Shown one piece after another: positions 13,328-26,910 of a DNA stretch of 64,000 nucleotides (its first letter is position 1; every line of letters begins with the position of its first letter). The DNA lies in assembly GCA_034769895.1 (NCBI GenBank), contig CM068371.1, positions 398,861,469-398,925,468 of the forward strand. Reading direction: 5' to 3'. The stretch is from Magicicada septendecula (Eukaryota; Arthropoda; Insecta; Hemiptera; Cicadidae). The notes under the pieces are model-generated. The model searched no databases, was not told where the DNA came from, and worked only from the letters and a program-made list of their open reading frames with translations. The position numbers and the translations under genes are program-made.

Positions 13328-13616
13328 ACTTAGGCCTAAACATGTATAAATAAAACAATTTAATGTATCAATAAATAATTTGAAAAAAACAACTATTAAT
13401 TTAATTTTTGTACAAACCTTTTAGGGGTAGCCCATATTTAGACCATGTTTTCAAAAAGTCAATGTTTGCACTTTTTTGTGAAAAATTCATAAATTTAAAA
13501 CTGTTGCAAAACTATGTCTAAAAATCAAATATTAGACAGCTGAATAGAGGTTCTATGATAATCACATGATATTATCGCTTATTTTCAATTACTTTTTTTA
13601 AGTGAAAAATAAAAAT

Positions 13617-13658
13617 GGTAGTCCATATTCGGACCATTTCCTCTACTCACAAACCTCA
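13617..13658 (-). repeat. Right terminal inverted repeat of pogo element
   Basis: Inverted partner of 10,772-10,815. It contains the subterminal motif GGTAGTCCATATTCGGACC at 13,617-13,635, then CTCTACTCACAAACCTCA to 13,658. Another inverted subterminal copy lies inside the element at 13,426-13,444. Confidence 0.8.
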
Positions 13659-14264
13659 CAGCTCAGTGGAATGCATTACACAGGTTTAAAGCAGATTAAC
13701 AAGACTATGTGGCCCTTTAGAGTATGGCTGCCTACCGATCTTCTTAATGGGCTACAGGAAAATACGTCAGTATTGGCGTTTTAAATTCGTCAAAAGAAAC
13801 TGAATATACATTTTTCGCTACGTACATACTTTCGCTGAATCGTCACAGTTGACCCGGATAATACCTTTGGCCCGGGATCCTGTTGTTGAGAGTGAAATCT
13901 GTTCCATTAACACAGCTTCGAAACAATAATGCTGTCCGTGTGCGCTATTGTTAACTTCAAGGTTCCGCAGCAACAATAAAACACATTGTTGTAGTCGGTC
14001 TACAAAATAAAACTTAAAAAAACTGTATAAATGAACATCGTTGTTGTTCTTATTGTTAAACATCCTTCTCGACGCACACACACATACACACCACATATTA
14101 TCATTTATTTTACGAGACTATTTAATTTGTAAATCGTTTTTCTTGTGTGGGTTTTTTCTTAGATTATCTTATGGAGTTGGATGCTACATGTATAGGACAG
14201 CGCGGAGAGACTCAAAACTCAAAACTGCTTTGCAAGGGAAACAATATTTGAATGTTAAAACTAC

Positions 14265-14316
<52 letters not shown>

Positions 14317-14800
14317 GTTACAAAGACAGGCGGCACGGTCCGCATTAATCTTACAATACTGACGTGTTTTCATAAATATTGTATGAACACAGCCGCGCAC
14401 GCGCCCAAGGGAGCGCAGGCCGTCGCGCTGCCGTCACAGGAGAGCACGTATGTTCGTCTCCAGTGATTACTGTACATTACGTCGTCTATACTTCAAACAC
14501 TTTAGGTACATGACTCTTCTGCTTCCTCATCGCACTACGACAGAGACATCCTTATTTTGCTATTCATTAGAACAACTGTTCCTGCTTGTAAAATTTTCCG
14601 CTTCTCACATGTACAATATTCACTGCTTCTTCTTATTGATTTGACATTATTACGCTTGAGAAAAGTTAGTCTCATCGTCATTTTTCCTGACCTGCTGTTT
14701 TCCTTCTCCACCCTCTTATTTTCATACCTTATGACCTCTGTCTTACATCCATGTCTTATCCCACGTCTTCCTAGGACTTCACTTCTCTCTCTCTCTCTCT
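13659..14800. other. Intergenic DNA with microsatellites
   Basis: No gene recognised. It includes a (TG)n run at 14,266-14,315 and a (TC)n run at 14,781-14,808. The open frames over these runs are artefacts of the repeats. Confidence 0.5.
14266..14315. repeat. (TG)n microsatellite
   Basis: About 25 TG units with no interruption until TGTTGTTA. Confidence 0.95.
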
Positions 14801-14819
14801 CTCTCTCTTTTCTCTTCTT

Positions 14820-15135
14820 CGACTTCATCCCTTTTATGAGTTTGTCGTCTATTTTTCCCAACAGATAGCTGTGGTCTCAGAAGATACCCCTCTGTCAGCA
14901 GTCTTCCTCAGAACTTGAACTGATCAACATTATCTAGTTGCTGATGCCTGATACCTACTGTGATTTGCAGTGGATCTCTCTTTCCGCATTCTCATCACTT
15001 TTGACTTGTCTATGTCGATTTCTATTTCATAGTTGCTTCTTTCTTCGTCAGTAGCACCATGTTATACGCACATTTGATGGTGCTAATAACTCTCTCTCCT
15101 ACTACTAAGTTACCAGCTCCTTCCAAGGCTTCACA
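14820..15135 (-). pseudogene. LINE RT fragment (motif D to thumb)
   Basis: On the minus strand a stretch around 15,040-14,990 reads EIDIDKSKVMRM, the form of the RT region after the catalytic motif (K-I-N-x-x-K-S-x-V). It is followed in another frame by LQITVGIRHQQLDNVDQFKF and a GRLLTEGYL segment near 14,960-14,900, the usual 'YLG' strand of non-LTR RTs. After that the homology fades into a (TC)n run. It is decayed by several indels and the clade is not determined. Confidence 0.55.
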
Positions 15136-15859
15136 TCCGTATAATAACGCTTGTGCCAGTGGCGGACTGAGACTAACTAAGACGCGTCTGGCCTTCCATT
15201 CTGAGGCCCCAGGTGCGGATTTCTCGTATAGGTTTATATTTTATAGTTTTTTTAATAATAAATACCTGTCTATTTTACTCATAATTTATAAATTTTTACG
15301 GACCAGAAGAAATAATCGTATAAAACGAGAAAAGTCAAAGTTTTATTCACTTGCAAATAACGTAGGCCTACACAGAAATTAAATTATGCTTCCGAGATTT
15401 TGTTTGACCGAATTCATCAAAATTACATTGCCAAAATTCAAAGAAAATTCAGTTATTCTGTCTATAAACAAAATAGCCAAGATCATCGTTGATATAAGAT
15501 AATTTTTTTTTTTGTAATTTAAGTTTTCGGAAAGTTGTTTCACATTAGGCTTCATCGTTAAAAAGCACTGAAAACGCTGACTGAGGATGAGATAGATTGG
15601 GAAGAACACTCAGGTCTTGATTGAATTGAACTGAAGAACTTCATTGGCTGTCCATGAAACTGCTACGTCCGCGGTGGCATTAGAGCGCGTACATGGCGTC
15701 GAAATCTTTTTATCTCTTGCATGTTTTCTTTATCAGAGTCAAAATATAGGCTTACAAGACTAAGTTTTTCTACTGCCGATTCTAAATCTGTAGTCTATCA
15801 GAGGCTCTCATAAAGAATTCTGAATATATCATTTTAGCCTTCTTCCTCTTAACTACATG

Positions 15860-16060
15860 GCTTGGGCTATAGCCCGTTCCGACTTCACAGAGTCTCTGAC
15901 CTTTTTTCCAAGGTCTTCCACGATCTCTCGTCCCCACTAGCCCTATATTCAAACGCTTGTTGAGGAATATGCGTGTCTACCATGTGTTCCACATGGAACT
16001 TCCAATTCTGCCTGTATTCCTTTATTCTCTCCAGAACCGACTGTAACTTCAGGTCTTTCT
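15860..16060 (-). pseudogene. LINE C-terminal tail fragment
   Basis: Minus-strand translation gives ERIKEYRQNWKFHVEHM, then a decayed RLPK-like segment and TRDRGRPWKKG. This is the common 'YRxNWxxHLxRM ... GRRDVGRPRKRW' C-terminal signature of insect LINE ORF2 proteins. It lies upstream of, not downstream of, the RT piece at 14,820 on this strand, so it must come from a different copy. Confidence 0.6.
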
Positions 16061-17096
16061 TATGTCGTCGTTTCGTAGATGATCTCTCAAACTACATTCC
16101 TTAACTGCTCGTCGTTGTCCTGTATTTCTAGCTGGTTTTTTAATTCTCTGCTGAATTATTCATGTAAACTAAATGTTACATGGAAGGGTTACCAGCAACT
16201 CGAACAAACCCTAACTTGGAGGACCAGGTGCATTGATTTCGGGGCACACAACCCCTAGACTGGCCGCCTTCTCTACGGTTGATGAGCCCGGTCTGCGAAT
16301 TCTAAACTAAGAAATTAGAATGAAAAAAGAAAGACACCCTAGCCCTCGAGCACTCTAATAGCGTCGGAGTCAGAAAGAACAAGAGTCAGTCAAGAGAGAC
16401 TAGACAGGAAAGATTAAAGGAAGGGAACTCACCCAAGACAAGTTGAAGCAAAGTGAGAATCCAGCTAGGGCACATCGGGATTGCCAAACCCGTATCCACA
16501 AGATATGGACCCCTGATGTATACAATTTTAGTGTATTTGATATTTTCTCCACCGCAGACCTTTGCGATAAATCGACTAGTCAACGAAACGGCGATCTGTT
16601 TCAAGAGGTTGTTCAGATTTGTTTCCTTGTTACATGTAACCCCCCGTTCTCAGGGTAGAAAGCGAATAAACATTTTCAGTTACACGATATCCAATGGAAA
16701 CACAGAGTTCTAGTGAAACTTTTTTTGAAAACTATACAGGGACCCGTGGCCGGCGCGGAAAGCACCCAACGTTGCCCCACCCATTGTCTTACATAATTTT
16801 AAACCTGAGGATCCGGCTAATAGATGCGGTTGCTTCAACATTTTAGTAAAGAAAGATGTAAGTAGAAGACAATCTTGTTGCTGTAAAATATTAAGACCTC
16901 AATGACAGGTATAATAAGGTAATCAAATTCTAAGGCTTTAGAGGATTGGACGGACAAACAACGACGTTATTGAGAGGTGAGGTAATTGCAGCAAGGAGAC
17001 GTTTGGAAACGGCAGGTAGTAGGTAGTAAACGATAACATTCCACTTGGTGTGTGGCCAGCGTGGGTTTCGATGTTACAGTATTGTTGAGAACGTTT

Positions 17097-17122
17097 GATT
17101 CATTCATTCGTTCATTCATTCG
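17097..17122. repeat. (ATTC)n tetranucleotide repeat
   Basis: Six ATTC units with one substitution (ATTCGTTC). Confidence 0.85.
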
Positions 17123-19705
17123 GTGGCCGTATGGGCGGAGAGGCTAAACCACAAGTCGGGCGCTCAACACACACACTCATGCCTACAAACATACACTCAT
17201 CTCCCCTCTCTCTCTTTCTCCTTCCCATTCTCTCCTATCGTCTTCCCTTTTCAGTTCTCTGGGTGTATGTGTGTGTGTGTGTAAGTTCATGTCGATTCCG
17301 CAGTCTGATGTACCGATTTTCTTATTCATCCGGATCTGACTGCGTCATATTTCTTTGTTTTCTGCCGCTCTACTTTTCAACATCTTCTCTGATGTCTCCT
17401 AAGAAATGTGTTTTCTTGAGTGTATCACTCTATATACAAAGTCTTGAAATATGTAGTCAGAACAAAAGAAAACATTCCAACACACACACACTCGGTCCAG
17501 CTAGTTTCCTACACGTATTAAATTATCAAAGTTATTATTAACGATGCACGTATCACAAGATATGTCCACAATCACTTGGGGAATACCAGCACCACAAACA
17601 CAATTTGGGAAACCCTACATGTTTGCAACCGACTGATATACGAACAAATCAAATTAAAGTAAACACGAAACAGTTCTTCAACACGAGGAATCGGGAAATC
17701 TCTTAAAAATAAAAACATTTTTCCAAACCAGTTTACAACGCCATAACCAATGTACCTACAATACTCAACCAATGTAACCACGGAACGTGAAAATCGAACT
17801 CGCATCAGTAAATCTTGTAAAACAGTTACAAGATTATTTTTCTCATTATTGCGTTTACTTTCCGCAATGTTCTATGGCCTGTTCAGACTGCAGCCATGCT
17901 CAGTCTGGAACGTTGTTTTGTTAAGTTTAGATATTTGCAACTGCAACTGAATGTAGGCGCACGTGTTTAGCGAACGTCGAGTACGAGGAGAATTTAACTC
18001 GTCAAACCGTGTTTATTGTGTGCAAATAGTGTAAGGTGACAGACATGTCTGCCTTGACAATGCGTTCGCTCGCACCTTGCTGTCTGCCGTACGTAATCGA
18101 TTCATAAACAAGACTGTCCCTTTGTTGGCCTTCCACTGTTTGGTCGCATTTCATCCCTCCGTGATCTATGTCAGTTATCAGGACTTCGTTCGGTCTTCCA
18201 GTGGCGTAACTAGGAGATCAATCCCCCCAAAACTATTACAGATTTCTGCAAAATTTCATAATCACTTAACGTAGGCCTTTTTCTAAGCTATTTGTGTGTG
18301 TTAAAATAATGCCTATAAATAATTATTTGTAGAATTAAAAGTAATTACAATAGTCTTAAATAATAAAATGAAGTTTTCTTAATAATGACAATCACTCGAC
18401 GTTTGGTAAAAAACGTACGTGTTTGTAGCCTTTAAAAAACAATTACCCAAGCGCCAGAAAATGAAGATAAAGCCATTAATCTGTTTTTAGGCTATCTTTT
18501 TTGCCCAGACACACACAGGGAAATGTTACGTCGTTACTCCTCTAGGCTAATATCTCTATGGTCTGAACCGTCGTCTTCGCACAAGTAAACGAGCAGTTTC
18601 TTGACTTTAATACGGAAAAATAAGTAACTTAGATTTGATTGCTGGATTTTATATAAAAACAACGGACTTCATCACAAACTATAAATTGCTTAAATCATCC
18701 TTGGGACAACGTTCTTAAATTGAAGTACGAAGAGATAATAAAATCGAGTTTTTAAAATATTTTATTTTATTTTAAAATTTTCACAGGATTTATTAAGAAT
18801 ATTAAAGTGGTTACTAACGTTATGAGCTTTATTACCTTTATTTTGAATAACAGTTAATCAAGATAGAATATTGTTGCGACGGTCTCACTGATCGTTGTAT
18901 GGTACAGTGGAAACAAAGTACAAGACACCAATGAAATCACTAATAACGAACTTTAATTATCACAATTGATAATTTGTCTCTTAAGACAGTCTCTTACAAC
19001 AATTCAAGTAAAAATTGCCCACACGCAATAATAATGTCAACTATAAAGAATTCCGCACTAATTACAACACAACAAACACTCGATCCGCGCTAAAGAAATC
19101 GCTCAACACCGCTGAACTGACAAGCCAGCTGCTATGGGTTTTTATGGGTAGCGCACGCCTTCTAGAAACCTTCCATACTCAATATACTATACACTCCACT
19201 TAATGTGTATTCAAGTGTTGTGTTGAGTACTCTGGAACGCAGCCTTAACTGAGGCAACACGGGTACGAGTCGAGGACGTTCTCGGCTATTCTGGGTGGTT
19301 CCATTCATTTCAATATTTTGAAATCAACGCTTCTCTATATTAATTTCAGTCCTTAACCTTCCACGTTTATTTACTCAAAAACTTTGTGACGCAAGGTATT
19401 TATAAAATTGTATGGGATAACATGTTTGCCGTTATACTTGGCAAGCGTCCATCATGTTCTGATTTTTTAATCTGTTGAGTCGCTTGAGAACAGCAAAGTA
19501 AGTGCTTTGTTTAGAGAGAATGGACTGCTTTGGTTTTAACTATCCCATTAAAAACACTCACTAACACTGACGGGGCAAATAGTAAATATACAGCCTTATA
19601 AACGGAAAGTAGTTGTCGAACGGAAAGAAGAAGTAATCCATGCGTAGTTATAGATGAACGGCAATGGAGAAGCAAAAGAATACGAACGGAAATTGGAAGA
19701 ACAAG

Positions 19706-19762
19706 CAGAAGAAGAAGAAGAAGAAGAAGAAGAAGAAGAAGAAGAAGAAGAAGAAGAAGAAG
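19706..19762. repeat. (GAA)n microsatellite
   Basis: About 19 GAA triplets. The poly-Ser and poly-Leu frames on the minus strand are artefacts of this run. Confidence 0.95.
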
Positions 19763-20082
19763 AGATGTATCGTACGTCCAATTCATCCTATCACGTATGT
19801 GAGTAACAAAAAGCTCATCTTTTAAATAGATACATATTTTTGCATACGATACATACGATAGCATATTTCTGCTATCGGATATCCTAAAGGTTGAACAAAC
19901 ATGAAATTATAAACGGTAAAGAAGAAGAAAAAGACGAAAAAGGAGGAGAAACTTCATACTATTACCAAACAAGAATTAATATATAACTTTTATCTTTATC
20001 GAGATATCGACCGGTCGTCGGTGGATTATCTGACTAACTAGGTTTTCAGCAGAAAATGAGATAGGTATAGCGAAATGAGAAT

Positions 20083-20083
<1 letters not shown>

Positions 20084-20129
<46 letters not shown>
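20084..20129. repeat. (GA)n microsatellite
   Basis: About 23 GA dinucleotides; simple sequence. Confidence 0.95.
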
Positions 20130-20131
<2 letters not shown>

Positions 20132-21540
20132 ACGAAATGCAGTTAAATGCAGGGAGGAAAGGAAATAGTACAACAGAAAGAAACTTAGTGGACAAGAACA
20201 ATGTCAGGTGTGCCGGGAGTGTTTAGAATTCAATAACACCATAAAGGCGCAGGAAATTAAATAGAAGGCAGGAATTAAAACGATCCAAGTACGTGTTGAG
20301 AATGGTGGGCGGCAGGAGACGCAGGCAGGTTCAGTATGTCTTTGGACTGGAAGTTCTATAATGACGTATATTCTAGAAATAAAAATGTATTTATTCTTTA
20401 GATTTTTTAATAAATTACTTCCAGATTCATTTATTGAAGATATACCGATGATCCGTAGATCGTTATTAAACCGTGAAGATATTTCTCGCAACAGCAGTCT
20501 GTAACGAGGGTCGGTGGCCGACTTGTATCGATTGTCCTCGGCATCTGTAACCAGCATTAGGTAGTCGTATCACGATGCGGGCCGTCAAGGCCGCCACGCG
20601 TTCGATACCAAACCAAACCGACGAACAGGTGTGCAGACTGCGTTTACGCTACTTTGGGGCAATGAGGAGTGCGCGCGTGTGCACGTTTGTAGTTTTGCCA
20701 TCGATTGCACGCGCTTACCGTCACATAAGTTTTTTTTTATTGTTTTACTGTCTAATGGAAATGAACAACTCAACTGTAACATCTACTCCATCAGCATCAC
20801 CGTTTTCATCTCCTTCTTCTTTATGGATTGGATTGTAACCCGATCCGGCTTCAAATAGTATCAGACTAACATTTCTATACTGTTCAGTCAGTCTTGTCAG
20901 CTGATACGTAGCGCAGAACCTGCTTAAGAATACGTGCTTCCGTCATTTCTCTGAACATATTATTTATGCTGTTACTCAAAATTCTGGAAGTCTCCTCTGA
21001 TAATAATAATTTGTATCACAGTAGTAACATAATTTCTAACGCTAGTAAGCTCCCTGACTTTCACAACTAGTTCTTTGTTTTGAACGAAATACATTTATTA
21101 TTAGATACATTTTGATATTAGTTACCTACTTTCTCAATTAGACCTAACAGAAAAATTACGAAAACCCGTCTACTCTACTACCTTTTAGCAACATAACAAT
21201 TGTAAAGCAGACATTCATACAATAAACACTAAAATTTTCGAACAAATGCGTTGGTTTTCTTGGAGTTAAATTTATAGCGGTAAAGCCTAAATGACAAATT
21301 TGGTCCTATTATTTTTTAAGTTAATGTATGTATGTTTCCATAAGTATCTATAGGCATATGTCTAACACTTTTTATAATTATACCTAATTGATAATATAGC
21401 CGAATATGTAAAGTTTTTTGGAAACAGATTACAAACGTTTTGAAGGAGTTCCAAAATTTGCAAGAGCAATATTAATTTTGTCAAATTATTTAAGATGCCA
21501 AGAGTTTGTAATGTGAATAAAATTTCTCATAACTTATAAG

Positions 21541-22010
21541 CCCCGCATGAACTTTTACAATTTTCTTTAAATTTTGACTTCCAGTTTTCGCTCGTGGTGG
21601 CCCTAAGTTAAACGACTTTCAGAGTGAACAGTGCATTCGAATTTGGGTTAAAATTCCTGTAGTCTGACACTCCACATGGATTTTTGCGATTATATGACCC
21701 ATTTTTTGTACTCTGACATCCTAAAATTTTGAAATTTCCAAAGCTGAACGTTATAGGTTATTCATTTTTTGATTAAAATTGTCTTTAATTTGATATCAAA
21801 CATGGTTTTTTGCGAAATTTTACCCCTCACATTTTTGTCTCCCGCCCCTTATTTTTTGGAGGATCAACCTAAGTAAAACAGCAGAGACCTGTGGTATAAA
21901 AGTGTGGACACGCGTCACAAAAATCGGTTGATGCATTCAAAAGTCATCGTGAGACATACTCCAGACAGACAAATGCCAAACGGTTGAGTTAAAACTGAGT
22001 ATTCACTTCG
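21541..22010. repeat. Possible dispersed non-coding repeat
   Basis: The stretch ends with a segment around 21,915-21,965 containing AAAATCGGTTGATGCATTC and then CCAGACAGACAAATG. This resembles the 'AAATCGGTYCAG...' phrase of the Helitron minisatellite at 41.3-43.1 kb and similar phrases common in invertebrate transposons. The remainder has loosely repeated lines such as ATTTTGACTTCC and GTAGTCTGACACTCC. I cannot assign a family. Confidence 0.3.
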
Positions 22011-25000
22011 CTCATTCAATAATGTGAAACAAGGTATGGGAAATAAGAATTTGAAATATTGCTCACGACACCTGATCCCAATTCACCTGTCGTTTTAGAC
22101 AGTGAAAGACTATATAAACGAGCAGAAATAATTATAAATATGGGACGCAATACAAACATAGGGGTAGCTTACCAAGCCTAACCAGGGCTGTACCATACCG
22201 TCTACTGTGTTTAGGTGGAATTTGTATATAAAGTAGTAATTTAACGATAAGCATATGATAGTATGTTGCAATGAAAATTTGTCCAAGTAAAGATTGCAAG
22301 TTCAGACATTGTGTAATAGACAATAAGATGCATGTCAAATTTGTTAGTTTCAGTTAATTTTTGACAGTAAAAAAAATTAGTGTTGTGAAGTAGTGCGAAA
22401 ATATGCGTAGGCATATGGCGAGTGCGCGTGTGCGGGTATGTATAACTATGTTACGGGATAATAATAAAAAACACATTACATTAAATAACTTTCGTGCAAA
22501 TAAAAATACTTACACGAGACTTACATCAGAATACGCATGAATAAAAGATCTATCGAGTGGTAATATTTGTTCATTAATTACAGGACTAAATGTATAAATT
22601 TTTTATAAAGAAAGTTTTATACCCTAAAGAAAAGTAATAATATTAGACAGGTTTTATTCCCAAGCTTAACTTTGTCCATAGACAATCTTTTACAGGAAGA
22701 ACGTTATATTTACTGAAGATGCAGAGAAAGGTAATTTTTCAGCCAATGAACGCTCGAGATTTGGCTAAAATCTCCTTGTGAATTTGTTCTACATAACGTA
22801 TAATTCAGTCTCGCTCTGAACTCGAAAAAGGTGGTCATTGTTACCCGTTTTAGACGATTGGTCTACAAAAGGCGCACGAGCACAAGTCAGAAAGTTCGCG
22901 AGTAGAGTAAATGTCGAGTGCTAATACGGTATAGTACAAGATTGTCCGCATAGGCATTTATAAGAACACTTCAAGTTTACTGGAGTATTCTTCACTTTAA
23001 CACAGAGAATAAATCACTGTTACAAATTAATTCACTACAAATTGTAGAAGTACCCTGAACGCAACGCCGGACGACAGGAGGAGATCACCGTGTATCCAGA
23101 AGGAACAACGGTAGCCGCTTACCAGGACTGGATCAACGACATATCATCATCTATCGTAAAGGGAAGTGAAATTATTTGTTATAAACTTTATTTAAAAACA
23201 CTCATAAAGTTAAAGACAAAAGAACTCGTATAAATTAAATTTTATGTAATTAGAATATAAGAGAAAATTATTTTAAATTTGTAAAAAAAAGGTCAACAGA
23301 GACAGTTAATTTTATTTTGTTATCAGAAACAATATATCAGAAAAAATTATTAGTGCAATTAAAAAAAAAAAACAATAAATCCGAAGCATTCGAATATTCC
23401 ATAACCGACTACTTATTCTATGCGGCCCTTGTACATCGCAATATGTATAGAATAACATAATCAGGAATCTAACGAAAGCTGTATTTTGAGGGAGGCACTG
23501 AAATAAATAATACAACAACTACGTGTTTGCTGACAGCTTATCAATAATTCAAAATAAAAAGACAGCCTATGAAGATCAGTACACACACTAGAAAGTATAG
23601 GTAGTGTATACCCTGTAGAAATGTTAGCATAGACAATTGAAATTATTGCGTTTCAGGAAAAGAAGGAACTGTGGAACTCGTGTAGCGCAAGTATCACATT
23701 TTTACTGTTTACGGTGCATGTCCAGCTTTCACAAAGCTGAAATACGATGTAGGAATATAAGTTCAGAAATTTGAATTCATTGGAGGCGGGATAAACAGAA
23801 CATTAGGAAATAAAACGCCTAAATTACTGTATTACTACGGGTACTCTACGTTTCATCGGATCACGTTACTTCCTGTTGAGCTTCAAAAAGTAGATTAATG
23901 TTTCTAAAAATTAAAATTTTTGTTAATCTCGGTATACAAAAATTACCTACTTAATTAAAGATATGAAATCATTCAAACATTTATTACAGTAGAAAGGTAA
24001 CTGAAATAAAGATATTACAATGGAAAAGTTAAATTCAAGATTCGGAAAAATTAGAAATTTTTTGAGACTAATAATTTACTTAACGTTAAGGTCCAATCAC
24101 TCGATTGAATAAAAAAGTTATTGTAGCATTGAGAGTATAATTGATAATATACAGAAACTAAATTATATCCGTAGAAAGAGGAGTAGGTCCTAGACTGTCT
24201 AATCATTGATAATAACTACCTCGGAATAATAGAAACGATTGACGAAATCGACCAAGGACTATAGCGTGGAAGAAGATTTTAATGGAACGTTAGTTAATGA
24301 AAGTAATAAAGATAAGACCAAAACTGCGATGAAGGCAGAGAAGAGGACCTTCGGAAGGGAAGGGACAGTCCTGCTTTTAGGGTCCGGATGGTGGAACCCA
24401 GTGTAGGGTCCCTGCCTGAGACTACTTTTCCAAAGACTTGGCAAGCGGAAGAACCTTGGATACGGGACTCTGAATGAAACTTAAAGCCGGTCCAGAGAGT
24501 CTAAATTGGCAAGCCTACTCTATTGAACTTACCTTACAAGATATTCGTCTGACATCTTCACATACTCAGAGTGTCTCGGATTTCTCGGATATGATTATGG
24601 TGGTAACAATGGCGGCGTCAAAGGAAACAAAAAACGGGGTAGGTAGTTGGAACATAGGGATGATGGTGAATAATGATGCAGAAGAAGAAGAAGACCATAA
24701 TTACAAACATTCAGTAAACTACCCCCGCTCGTGACAAAGTTAACACGGAACTTTGAAACAAGTGATATCACAGTAAACACGTAAGTATAATATTAACGCT
24801 TCTCGAGTCAACAATAAAAACAAAATTAAAAGTATATATTCCGCTTTAGAAATAAGTACTGAACATACGCATAAAATATCAATGTATGTATCATATAAAC
24901 ATTGTTGTTGTTAAATGCAAATGAAAATCGATTATTCCTTAATATATTCTGTCTCTAATGAAATTAATTCTGTACGGCATTACATATTTCCATAGAAAAT

Positions 25001-26827
25001 GAGTATTAAAAAACAATTTAGATACATCATACATAATAAATAGTACATAAAAACAATGACACACTACATATATAAAACAAAATGTTATCACAAATGGCCA
25101 ATATTCTTCATTCGTTTTCAGTTCGTGTGTTTTTTTTATTTCGTTGATGTCCAGTATAGAAAGACGGCGGAGTCACTCCCACCTACTGCCATGAGGAGGC
25201 AGGCGTGGGACTGTCCCTCACTGGGTCACCGGGTTACATAGCGCGTGAATGACCTCTTCCTTCTAACATCTATCCTCCTGTAGTGGTTTTGTTTCCGTTT
25301 GCTGCTGAGAAGATACGCTGCCTTGTAATACCCATTACAAACCTGTCCGTACGAGACATGCGCGAGCGCGCGTGTGTGTTCATAGTAACTCTCAAGTATC
25401 TTGCAGTAATAACATAACATTGTTCAAAATTACATCCGACTTCTTATGTATCAGATTGATTTACGTTGCAAAAATCAAGTCCAATGTTTAAATCAATTAT
25501 TTATGCCTACTTACAAAAATTGGTACTCTCCCAATATCCATACCCGCACTACATTTTCGATATTTCGATTATGCGATTGTATCGGTACACCACGGTGTGA
25601 AGAGGAAGAAGTGTAAATTATTCTGTTTCTTAATGTAAAGCGAAAATACGTAAATGTTTTGGTTTGTGAGATAAAGTAATACACACATCGTGTTATATTA
25701 GTGCTAGAAATATTTTTCATAAAAAATATGACAAGGAAAACGATTGCAATCGTCAACAAACTATCGTATAACATACACACAAACTTTAACGAAGTCTTTC
25801 ATCTAACTATATTATATGCGATATTCACTACATATAGATGACAATAATCGCAAATCGAAATGTCGACAGTGAGTGCGAGTACTGTTATTGGAACCAAAAA
25901 ATTAATTTTTAACACATGAATATATTAGATGTAAGGAGAAGAATAAGAATAAGAAGTGAAAAATATTGTATATCATAAACAGAAGGAGCAGAAGTTGAAA
26001 AAGTATTCTTTTATCTGACATAATCATCGTTAATAACAAAATAACATACACATAATGCATCCGTAATGTAGAATTTTTTTTCCCCGGTATATTCAGTCCA
26101 ATTCACTGTTATAGTAAAAAACCTACATCTACTTACGAATTGTGTATATTTTAAATACAAACTTCAATTACTTAACGTCTGACTTCGCTCTAGAGCGGTT
26201 CAGCTACAGACAATAAAAAGTAGTTACTCTGTCTTAAAAATGTGTTCAACATACGAGAAATTCGTAAGACATAAATAACAAAATGCATATAGTTTTAATA
26301 ATTTCACTTAAAACATGAATATCAAAAGAGTAACTATTGTTAGGCCTATAGCTGAAAAACTAACCGGCCTTTTTCTCTAATTTTAATAAAGCGGTTAGAT
26401 AAAGTTGCTCAGTTAATAAGTGAGTATCTAGGAAAATTCTAGCAAACTTTGCCTAATTTTCATCGTTTCTGTTTTGTACATATTCGTTTTTCAAAACATT
26501 AATTTCTGAAAGAAATGCCGAAAACTGGCATTACTAGTCATGCCATACCTAACATTTTCTTCCGTTTGTCTGCTGACATTAGTTTTTTGAACCCCCCCTG
26601 AAAAGAAAAAGATTTTTGAATAAAACAAATAATTTGATAATCTCAATGCCAAGTGAATTTGATTAACCAAGTATACTTTGTAAATAGTTTTGTGTCGGTG
26701 TACTACTGTATTGCCTAGTGTAAAAATTGGAAATTTTTACGAAACGGTGCAAATAAAAACGGCCAATTTACCACTAGCGTACTTTGTAGAACACAAGGAA
26801 ACGCAGAAAACGCAGTCACAATAAATT
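22011..26827. other. Intergenic DNA, no gene recognised
   Basis: AT-rich, few open frames. A segment at 22,841-23,022 begins TGTTACCCG and ends CTGTTACA and could be a short solo LTR, with a less AT-rich open stretch at 23,053-23,170 after it. 25,150-25,270 is unusually GC-rich, but I could not identify a protein or RNA. Confidence 0.4.
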
Positions 26828-26910
26828 TTCCCGGCTGTTAGAGGTAAATGAGGTAATCATTCCCGGCTGTTAGAGGCAAATGAGGTAATCATTCCCGGCT
26901 GTTAGAGGTA
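26828..26910. repeat. 32-bp tandem repeat, 2.6 copies
   Basis: Three consecutive starts of TTCCCGGCTGTTAGAGG at 26,828, 26,860 and 26,892. The first two units are 32 bp and differ at one base (GAGGTAAA and GAGGCAAA); the third is partial and ends in GTAAGTTAG. A short minisatellite of unknown role. Confidence 0.9.

Larger units (their letters stand above)
10772..13658 (+). mobile_element. pogo-superfamily DNA transposon, 2.9 kb
   Basis: Imperfect terminal inverted repeats of about 42 bp bound this element. The left end (from 10,772) begins TGAGGTTTGT, then TGTAGAGGAAACGGTCCGAA. The right end, read inward from 13,658, begins TGAGGTTTGT, then GAGTAGAGGAAATGGTCC. Between them lies a transposase with pogo/Tigger-type DNA-binding and DDE domains. 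Several copies of a 19-bp subterminal motif occur near both ends. A TA target duplication, usual for the Tc1/mariner-pogo group, was not evident right at these boundaries, so the exact ends may be off by a few bases. The transposase is broken, so the copy is probably not autonomous. Confidence 0.85.
16061..21540. other. Intergenic DNA, no gene recognised
   Basis: Mostly AT-rich DNA with simple repeats (ATTC units at 17,097-17,122; GAA at 19,706-19,762; GA at 20,084-20,129). CAGTGGCGGACTGAGAC at 15,158 and CAGTGGCGTAACTAGG at 18,195 look like hAT-type terminal repeats but have no inverted partner that I can find. No coding motif was recognised. Confidence 0.45.

Noticed and set aside
15158-18210. 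CAGTGGCGGACTGAGAC and CAGTGGCGTAACTAGG as hAT-type terminal repeats
   Set aside because: No matching inverted partner or 8-bp target duplication could be found by eye, and no transposase lies nearby.
25150-25270. GC-richer segment that might be an exon or SINE
   Set aside because: No splice-site pair, protein motif, RNA polymerase III box pair or second copy in the window was seen.
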